A stretch of 20,000 bases of DNA, from NCBI RefSeq assembly GCF_964340395.1, contig NC_135562.1:2277501-2297500 (forward strand), in the 5' to 3' direction. The position numbers and the translations under genes are program-made. The stretch comes from Glandiceps talaboti. Taxonomy: Eukaryota > Hemichordata > Enteropneusta > Spengelidae. Of the stretch, positions 1-10,100 are shown piece by piece. Every line of letters begins with the position of its first letter. Position 1 is the first letter of the stretch. Under the pieces are notes generated by a model. The model saw only the letters and a list, made by a program, of their open reading frames with translations. It was not told the origin of the DNA and did not search any database.

Positions 1-57
1 CTACCCCCTCTCTGAGGTGTATCATCTCTACCCCCTCTCTGAGGGGTATTATCTCTA
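1..57 (-). repeat. 27-bp coding tandem repeat in MCPH1 exon 10
   Basis: Two adjacent 27-bp units (1-27 and 28-54) with two differences. Read on the minus strand they give RDNTPQRGG and RDDTPQRGG. The period is a multiple of three, so the frame is preserved. The array reaches the window edge and may hold more units to the left. Each unit carries one Thr-Pro site. Confidence 0.8.
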
Positions 58-1195
58 GTAGTACTGGCATCAAACATATCCCCATTCTCTTTTGGTGGAC
101 TAACTTTGAAAGACACAGACTTCCTTCTTTTAACATGAGACACATTTCTAAGTACGACATTAATAGGTTTGTCCCCTCTACAGGATACTGGTGTTGAGAT
201 TACTGAATCATCTGTCAGTCCACCACTATCATTACTAGTATTTGCCCTTGACAAAACCATAGATCTTCTAGACTTTCTCCTGACAGGAGTTGTTTCATGG
301 ATACTAGTTTCAGTCATCTTACTTCCACTCTCAACACTATCAGAGGTCAGATTTTGTGACACTCTCCTGCCAACAGACTTTCTCCTTTTAACCGGAGTTG
401 TTGCAATGATGTTTGTTTCTGTTGTATCACTCATCAAACTAGCACTCTCCTCTACACTAACAGTAGTTAGGTTCTGTGATGTTCTCCTGCCAATACACTT
501 TCTCTCACTATCCATCTTCTGCCCAAATCTTGGTTGATTTAATCCACCATAGGAAACTGACGGCGATGAAATCTCTTCAAAGTTCGCATCACGACTTCCT
601 CTTTTTGATGACAGTGACTTCCTCCTGGAACATTTCCCAGCTACTACACCTTCTACCTGACTTGGATTATTTAATAATTTATTTGTTACACATGCCTTCA
701 TACATCCATTATTTACGGGTTTTCTCTTATGTGAACTGATATCACAAACATCACCACTTACATTCTTAATCTGCATAAACTCCTCCCTCATATTGTGTTT
801 TGCATTTCGATTGGTTAGAGTTTCCTGATTGATAGTCAATCTAGACACACCTGCAACTATGCCAGGAGTAACAACCATTTCTTTCTGATCCCTCACATCT
901 GAAGGATGACTTTCACGAGCATCTTCTTTTCCACATTTCATTGAGTTTCCATTGCTGTTATTTGTATTGTTCCCTCCAGTATAACTTTCACTGTTTTCTT
1001 TACCTTCAGCTGTTTTATGTTCTTCAAATACTAAAGGCATGGGTTTATCACTCAGGTTAGACTTGAGAGATTTTCTGCCAAGTTTTGATTTCTTCACTCG
1101 GTCTGCTTTTTGCAAGGAGTTGACTTTCTTAGACAGTGTCTCATACAGGAGTTCAGGAAGACTTTCCTCGTCAGAACTATCAGACGAGGTGAATG
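1..1195 (-). CDS. MCPH1: MCPH1 exon 10 (large central exon, continues left)
   Basis: Starts at acceptor ttactcttctttgcag (exon base 1195) and stays open for 397 codons to the window edge. Begins (S)FTSSDSSDEESLPELL. The content is low-complexity, acidic then basic, with many Ser/Thr-Pro sites. RRKS-type boxes recur at irregular spacing (RRKSLSSK, RKCIGRRTSQNL, RRKSVGRRVSQNL, RRKSRRSM, RRKSVSFK). SQNLT and TTPV.R also repeat, so part of the exon grew by internal duplication. KRRKSVSF near 110-135 fits a PP1-docking RVxF pattern (inference). The left end has two nine-residue repeats (RDDTPQRGG type). Vertebrate MCPH1 likewise has one very large central exon. Confidence 0.88.
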
Positions 1196-4100
1196 CTGCA
1201 AAGAAGAGTAATTTCATTTTGAATATTTGCTTACAATTTGAACTGTCCGAAAAGTTGAATGCTGCAAAGAAGAGTAATTTCATTTTGAATATTTGGTTAC
1301 AATCTGAACTGTCAATTGAAACAAACTTTATTAAGTTGAGAAAGAGTTACTACCAGAAAGCTGCAAAGAAGAGCATTCAGAATATCTTATTAAGATTTGA
1401 ATTAAACATTTCAAGTTTTCCAACAGACAATACATGATGGGAAGGAATGTAATTTGTAAACAAGTCTCACCATAATACTTAGATCAGAATATCAATGTTC
1501 ATGTCAAAAATTTTATTTCTGAAGGAACAGAAACTTGCGTTATTTGTATATTGATAACAGAAAACAGAGTAATCTTGGCAAAACAAGCACACAACTATTT
1601 GCGTATGATAGCGCCCTCTCTAAATATTGCTCATGTCAGTTTTTTTGTTTGAGGGCGCTGTTCCTACCAAAATTATAATACCAACCTCACTACATATATG
1701 ATAGTTACTGATACACTTTATCCATAGCCTACACACTCTAGGCTTGTAGTAGATGATTTGAACTAAGACCTATCTCAACTCACTTCTACTAGACTCCTAT
1801 GAATTCAATTTTTTACTTTTAAGAATGCATTGGCCAGAAAGAAGTCGCAAATTCTTACTGGGTATCAAAGCTACCCACTGTGGTAGATGGCCAGAAAACA
1901 GGACAGGGTGCAAATTCTTAAATTCTGGAACGGCTATTGTTTACATTTGCTTAGTATAGATACACAAAAAGAGGAAAAGGTTAGAGTATAGTATGTTGTG
2001 TGTCTTGATTAAAATGATAGTACTCAGCCTAGAGTAGACTACAGGTTACATTTACTACTTCTAGGGGTGAACAAATCATTTTGTGAACTGGTGGTCCCCG
2101 GACCAGTGCCTTAAAAAATCCAGTGGTCCTCGCTGATAGAATTAGTGGTCCAAGGTCCCGCTAATGTGAATCATTAAATCTTGCCTATGAATCTGTACAT
2201 CAGATGACTTTTTAACATAGTTATTAACAGTAAGGTACTGGTCCAAGGTAAAATTTGTGTGGTACGCCCAAAAAAATCACTAGTCCCGGACCCAGGACCA
2301 GTGGATTTGTTCACCCCTGACCTCTATCATAATGTGTTCAATCTCATTTGCTTCTACTAGTTATCATTTATCATTTTACACATACATTGTCATTAGGGTG
2401 ATGTCACTTTTCAAAGACATACAAACACCAGTACAGTATAACTGGTGATGTAACTTACAGAACATTCTCTTTGGTCCAATAAATGACGTTCCACTGCTGA
2501 CTGGAGACTCACCAACCACAGGTTTTTCAGGACTTGTATCTGATGATAAAAATATTCATACAGTTACCATAAGGCCCAAAAATAAATGTGTGGTTTTGAT
2601 TACACTCAATTTAGAATAGGTGGGGTAGGTAGATTTAAAAAAAAAAAATGTCATGTGTGAGTGTCTAGTTCAGGTAGTTATGTTTTCCATTGTTTTCCAT
2701 ATGGTCCCTGTGGTATTGGTTTCTGCTCATCAGATGTACAACCATTACAGATTGGAAGAACAGTTTTATATTGTCTTTAAGTTGTCAGTTTCCGCATCCA
2801 CTATTTCTGGCAAGACTTCACAATTTTTGCGATATCATTATTTTTTTCTTGAATATGTAAAAACAAGTTTAGGATCGGCAGTGAAAAACTAGGTGGGGTT
2901 GGGTAACCGGAACCAAACAATGTTTTTTAGCCCTAACAGAGCATTACAGGATATGAACTGAGTTTATATCACAATACCTCTTACAAGAACAAAAATTTAC
3001 ATTTTTATTGGCTTCCATTCAGGAAATTAAAAAAGATTTAATATTCTTGTTTGGAATGAAAGTTATTTGAACTAGCCATCCCTATTCAATGCCCAGATGT
3101 AGGTCACCAAGAGGTCATTAAGAGGTCACCAAGAGGTCATGAAAATAGTGTATTGTATTTCCTTTCCTTTATTCTAATCTAGCTAGGGTCAAGAAAGCTG
3201 AACAGGAAGTCTTCATATGGCAGAAAGCAAATAGGTTTCTTCAACACCCCGGACGTACTGTTCTGAAGTGTTATCAATACAAGCCTTCAAACGATTAGTT
3301 GATATCGTGACAATATACAGCTAAAATTATGTAGGCTTGGTGTTTCACTCATGTGACATGACATTAAATACACACCCTCAGACAACTTCTAATACAAAAG
3401 AAACAACTACATAGGTGCCGTGCACAGTGAAAATGTTGAAGAAGTCAAGTTGAAATGTTGATTATCAGTTAGAATATGAACAAATGCAGCCATTAAAATC
3501 ATCAAGTCCATGTGTAATGTTTTCATTACAAGCCTGTTTTTACTGCACTGTGAAAGAATCACAATGCTTATCAGTGTTTAATGTGATTGGGTAAAGGATT
3601 CCGCTGTGTTTATTGTGTCTCTGTTATTGTTAGTCTAGAGTTGAAGTATGTCTATCTTTGTGTCAAAACACAATGTCCCATGAGTGAAACACTAAGCCTA
3701 TATCATTTTAGCTATAAACCCTTCCTGGTAAACCCTAAAAATCCTTCCTGGTAAACTATTTAAAATGACTATGGCAAGTTGCCTAAAAAAATACTAGCAT
3801 ATTTAATCTAGATCTGTCCTTAAATAACTCCATTTTTTTAAAAGTAGAACAATCTGAATTTATAAGCTTTTCACTCATGTGAAAATACTTACAAAAAACT
3901 TTGATAAAATTATTCCAGTATAATGCTTTCTATGACATTACAATTTGTGTTCTGTTATTATTACAAATACATGTACTGGTTGCATATATTAGGGAGTTCC
4001 TTTACATTTTTGAGATGCATAATAAATTATGTCATCGGATTGTTTTAAAGTTACATCTCAATACCAGGTTTGAGTTCAGTCAATTGTAAGTGATGGTTAA

Positions 4101-7100
4101 GTATACTTCACTAACTAGAATACCGTGAGTACCTTTTGATATGCAGAAAAAATACATCCCAAAACATATAACCTCTGCTGACACCCCTTTAAGTTGAGAT
4201 TTGCAATATTGAGAGGATTGGTAATATTTCTATCTTATCATTTCATTTTAATTTAATTTCTATGGTATACAATCATTCAATACATCTAACTGCTAATAAG
4301 GAAGTTTATTTTGGGTAACTGTCTCATGACTAAACTGGAATTCCCAATCAGATTCCCTAGGTAAGTAAGAAAAAAACATCTGGACTCCCTAGGCAGGGTT
4401 CTTGTATATGCATGTATACAATTTATGTGTATACACAAGATTAGAACATCCATATATCAGTAAATAGAGGGACAAGTGAACAAAAGGTGACTGAAATATC
4501 GATCTAGCACTGAGAGTAGGTACTATTCTAATTTCTATATTTAGATAGCTCATGAATATCAATTACTTGTATATTTTCTGTGAAAGTGGAAGTAAAGATC
4601 ATATGACCAGTTGTGTTCATGATGTTCACTGAGAACCCGGGTTGGAAACTGTGGTTATACTGATATCAGAAGATACCAAAAGAAAACCATCCAAGGTAAT
4701 AATTACTTATTTTCTTTTTTGGACTATTTTATCTTTATTGTGATTTTTTATTTTTTACTTCTACTATTTCACATATTAATACTGCTATGGAATCCAAGTT
4801 TTCAGTTTAAAGAAAGACACAAACTAAAGTTATTGTTGTTGTTCGATGTGGCAGATTACACAAATGGGCGATAGCAATGCTTTTATTGTATAGATATGAT
4901 CAGCCTGTAGTCAAGATAGTGTCAACAGCAGAAGTCCCAAAACATACTCTGCAAGATCATAGCAGACATCATAAATGCTATCCTACTGTGAGTACAATGA
5001 AACCAACTGTCCACTCAATAGTTTATATCAACATTTCCCAACAATAGTTTTAGTTTGTGTTTATCTTAGTTAGCTGATAGCATGGCTCCCACTGTTGTGA
5101 ACTTACTTTTATGTCACGCAAGTACTGGGTGTATGTATGTGTATATGTATGTAAGAGATATGTCAGGCATTATATTAACACCAAGGCAGTATTTTAGGAG
5201 ACAGTAACAGAGTTGTTTGACTGACGGAAGTTTTTTTTTTTTGATTTGCAATGGTTATCATACAATATGGTAGAGACCATGCTTACTTTAAATGGCAAAA
5301 CTCGATATGAAGTGTGAATGACCACTGTACCACAGTGACGTACTTTAATAGTCAACTGTTCAAAAGAATTGGGTAGGTAGAAATTTTGGTTGGGCATGTA
5401 ATTTTCAAAGATACCTGCCAAATGGGCAGGAGGGTTCAAAATTTAATTTCGAGGCATGCGGATATGTTGTTTATACTTCAGACACATTGGGGATCCTAAT
5501 AAATTGCAAACTTTGGTTTTTAACTCCATTGCTTCCTTAATAATAATGATGTCACGGCTTTTAATTAACGTGCATTCAAAAGGGTTTTATCATACTAGTG
5601 GCCTATATCATATCTTAAAGTCAAATGAATATCAGTGAATAAACTATTTTTATATTCTGTTTCATTTCCTTGAAGGGGCAAAGTTTGTAACTTTAAAGGT
5701 TGTATTTTTAATCCTCATTCTACCAGGGAGGTATGTTGGTACATAACAAACTACAAGTTGGCAAAAACAGGATTAATTTCAAAAACTAAAACATGATGAA
5801 TGATGTCATGTTTGTCAAATTAAGATCAGATATCACATATGTAAGTAGGTAATGCGGTGTGCACTGTGTGTGTCTCTTCCATGTGCATGGTGTGTTTATT
5901 CAGAGTGTAAATGGACAATTTTGTCACAACTGGCCTTGGTCTGTAAGGTACGCCGCGAGGAGGCGCCCTCATGCTTCAGTCAACCCCTCCCAGAGAAGAG
6001 AAAGGACGGTGGTGAGGGCGAATCGACACAGCATATCTTACAGTCTTAGCAGGCCTTAGAAACTGAGGTAAGAAGTAGCTATATATCCAATTATTAATTC
6101 ATATCTTCAACAAAAATATACATATTTCTACTCACAGAGTCAAAACATTTCTTAGAAGTAAATACCAAATTTGTGCTAATTTCTCTAAGTATGAACCCAG
6201 AGTCCATAAACATTTATTCATTCTCACTATAAAGATAAAGGTAAACTAATAATGCTCCTTTTTTTTCAAAATGTTTTTAACATTCAGAAAAGCTAAAAAA
6301 GTCGAATACGGCTGATATGTTGATGTGACAGATAACTAAGAAATGTTACATGCATCTGTGCATAGTTATAATAATAATGGATGTTATTTCTTTTGGTTTC
6401 AATAGCTGTGATTGGTGATTACAACATGAGCCATAAATGGTGGTTATAACCAGAATTAGGATTGGTGATAACATTACAAGGCCTGTAATTGGTAGTTATA
6501 CGATAGACTGTGACTGGTGAACATCAAGGGCTGTGATTGGTGGCTATATATATATAACAAAGGCTGTGATTGGTTTTGATATTGCAACTGCAATGGCCCT
6601 AAATATATCATATGTATGTTTTTTTTGTCTATCTGTTGCTACTGGCGATAAAATCAAGTTATGAAATTTCAGATGAAAACATTCAGTGCAGACAGGGCTT
6701 CTACAATGTTTTACAAGCAAGGTGTGAGTTACATGGATACATGATCCCTAATCTACAGAGTTTAGTGATGCCAGATACGGAACATTTGACACTGTTCAGT
6801 AATGAGAAGACTTCAGTTGACAAAATCACACACAAACCTTTCGCAGAACTGATCAACTTACAAACACTGGTTATGACAAACATGAACAAGTATCCATGGA
6901 AACCCATGAATGCAACAGACCCTTTTTCGATGCAAGTTATTTTGAAGAGTTGGTTTGTCGGACTGACTCAGTTGAAAGTCCTGGATTTATCTTTGAATTT
7001 TATAACAGGTGTGGAGGATAAAGCCTTTCTGGAACTTACAGAACTTGAAACATTGAATCTAGAGTGGAATATGATTAAAACCATAGAAAGAAACACATTC

Positions 7101-10100
7101 ACAGGACTGAAGAACTTGAAAGTTTTAAACCTAAGATCTAATGAAATAGCTACGATAAAAGACAAGGCGTTTGATGATATGGTGATGTTGGAAAAATTAC
7201 TGATGGGCATTAATCGGCTTCATAAACTTGATTCATCGTTATTTGAAAATATGAAGAATTTACAAATACTGAGTCTACCCTGGAATGGTTTTGACAGTGA
7301 TTTGTCGTTGCCATGCAAGAACTTTCTCAACTTCACAACTTTAGATTTGTCAGTAAACACTTTACAATCAGCGAAAATTCCTCATAATTTATCATACTGT
7401 ACAAATCTAACAGATGTGAATTTATCTAAAAACAAATTTACTGTTCTGAATGGTGGTGAATTTCATGCTTTGACGAATGACTCCATAAACCTTCATCTAG
7501 AGGAGAACTCTTTGACAAGTTTATCAGAGACTATTTTCAAATCGGGACAAAAAGTGAACTTCATTTCGATCGAAATGGTCATCAGCAGTGAAGCATCATT
7601 GCGGAAGAATCTCAATGCTTTCAAAGATATCAAAGTAAATACTTTAAAATTGATCACTGTATCTGATGAGTTAACTTTCACTGATGAAACATTCAAGGTC
7701 TTACAAAATTCCAACATTTCAAGATTGGTTTTCTCTGACTGCAGCATTTACCATACTTTTGAAGACTATGTATTCAGTATGATGCCATCTCTAGAGTCAC
7801 TTATGTTTAATGTCTATGATTGCTTATCTTCGTTGTCTGCTAAGGCACTGGACAGGCTCTACAATCTACAAAATTTGATCTTTGATGGTAACTCTTATTT
7901 TTCCCACTCCCCAGAACTGTTCACCAGCTTGGCACAATACAACCTCAAGGCACTGTCATTTCACTTGGAGTACCCTGATGAAGCTTTATCGGGACTAAAA
8001 TATTTAGAAAAATTGAATCTGTCATTTGCATTTCTAGCAGAACCTATGAATTACAGTAAGCTGGCAGGATTACATGCTCTGAAGGAACTTACGTTAGCTA
8101 ACAATTATTTGAATGGTATAGACAGAGATTCATTTTGTGATTTAGTCAACTTGGAATATCTGGACTTCAGTTTTAACCCTGTCATCAGACTACCAACATT
8201 AAGTAAAGAATGTCCAAAGCTCAATCATCTTACAACAGTCAACCTAAACAATACTGCTATGTCACTGGAGAGTGGAGATCCGATCAATGATGGTTTTTTC
8301 CAGTCGCTACCATCCCTCAGAATTCTTCACTTGAACCATATCCTCCAAGGTGCACATATGGTTTGGCAGGATTGTACAAGACGGACTTTGATATCCGGAG
8401 TGACTATCTTTCAAAATCTGACTCGATTAGAAGTTCTGACTTTGTCTGAGAACTGTTTCATTTCTTTGCATCCAACATCATTCCAGAACCTCCCTTCCTT
8501 GAAACATTTGGACCTCGGAAGAAACTATCTTGGTGATACTGTGAACCGGAAAATTATTCGCGCATTTTTAATTTCGCGCAATTTCGCGCTCGACCGTGAC
8601 CGCGAAATTAAAACTGCGCGGATGTACTTGTGTGCGCCCCCATGCGGCAAGTATTTAACTTCTTTCCTTTTTGTTACAATCACTCCGTATACAACCACAC
8701 ACGGTATACCAAACAGTCTATGGATGGGAATGGATTCCTTAGAAGTGTTAGATCTGTCAAACAACCGGATTCAGATCATCAACCAAAGTATGATTACTTC
8801 CCTGCCTAGTTTGAAGAACTTGAACTTAGCTGACAATCCATTGAAATGCAACTGTGAGATGCGTTGGTTTAGATCTTGGATTGACACAAAGACTGTAATC
8901 TTGACGTCATTTCCCATTGACTACACATGTGAATTACAAACCGATCATTCTCAAATTGACTTGGTTGACTTTAATCCTACGATACTAGACTGTGATTCAC
9001 AGATTTTTCAAATCGTTGTCCTTTCTGTCGTGGTATTTGTTATCATTAGTGTTCTAATCCTGAGTATTGCTGTGTACAAGAATTTCAAATGGGCTATCAA
9101 GTACAAAATATTTCAACTCAAACTTCGGATTTTCAAGGGTTATTTCTTCAAGAAGGCTAGGGATGGATACGAAGAAATCCAAAACTGTCCGTTTTATGCT
9201 TTTGTTTCGTTCGCTTACGATAACTTTCAATGGGTGCGTAATCACTTGATGCCACAACTAGAAGATGATGAAACAAAGCTCTGTATCAAAGATCGTGATT
9301 TTCTTGCCGGTGAAGCCATTGCCAATAATGTAATGAATGCGCTCACTCAGAGCAATAAGTCTATATTTGTTCTCAGTGAGAGTTTCGTCGATGACGAATG
9401 GTGTATGTTTGAACTCAAGATGGCACTTCAACAGCTGATTGAGGAACATCGCGATGTCATTATACTTGTACTAATAGAGGAAATTCCGGATAACAAAATG
9501 CCACTACTACTGCGCATGCTTCTTGCAAAGAAAAAACACTTGAGATGGACTGATGATGACAGAGGACAGATAATCTTCTGGAATGATCTCAGAAATGAAC
9601 TTAATAAACCTAGTGTATTAGACCATAGATACCAAGTCTAATATTAGATTAAAGGCCAGGGTTTCAATCCCTGGTTCTCACATTAGTGTTATCTTATCAG
9701 TTAAAGGCTAGGGTTTCAATCCCAGGTTCTCATATTAATGTTATCTTATCAATGGAGACATCAGGAGTATTTCTAACAAGAGGGTTATTATTTTGTTCTG
9801 AACCAACTCGGTGGTTCTTCCAGACAACGTTTTTTCTAAACCTAAATTTTAATCTTAATCCAAAGAGGTCTTTAAACATATACAACAACTGTTCTCCTCT
9901 ACCACACAAAGAAACAGGGCATTGAACCAATCTGATTAAAATCCGATGTAGATGTCGGCTAATTGTGCATTGCTATCTTACCCTCGTTATTTAGCTTGAA
10001 TTGACCTTCGTAGTACATGTTTACATTTTTAAGCCTGATCGCCTCCTCTACATCTGAGATGGCGCCCATACAAACGAATTACTGTAGAGGAGGCGATCAG

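Larger units (their letters stand above)
2540..6405. other. MCPH1 intron 8, part left of the TLR gene
   Basis: About 3.9 kb without a convincing coding region. Short open frames here lack family features. Recognisable content is the AGGTCA DR5 array (3101-3139), the TIR element at 3319-3713 and a CpG-richer block at about 5850-6067. The stretches 3714-5850 and 6068-6405 are AT-rich and show nothing further to me. Confidence 0.6.

Noticed and set aside
169-739. Plus-strand open frames over the left end
   Set aside because: They are shadows of the long minus-strand MCPH1 exon 10, which is open over the whole interval and fits splice phase.
1039-1437. Plus-strand open frame with repeated AAKKSNFILNI
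   Set aside because: It is antisense to MCPH1 exon 10 and its intron. The peptide repeat simply mirrors the 66-bp acceptor duplication.
5194-5439. Minus-strand 81-codon frame in intron 8
   Set aside because: No recognisable family and no splice support. It looks like a chance frame.
8525-8764. Minus-strand frame across the TLR insert
   Set aside because: Antisense to a clearly coding LRR region. It arises from the CGCG palindrome.
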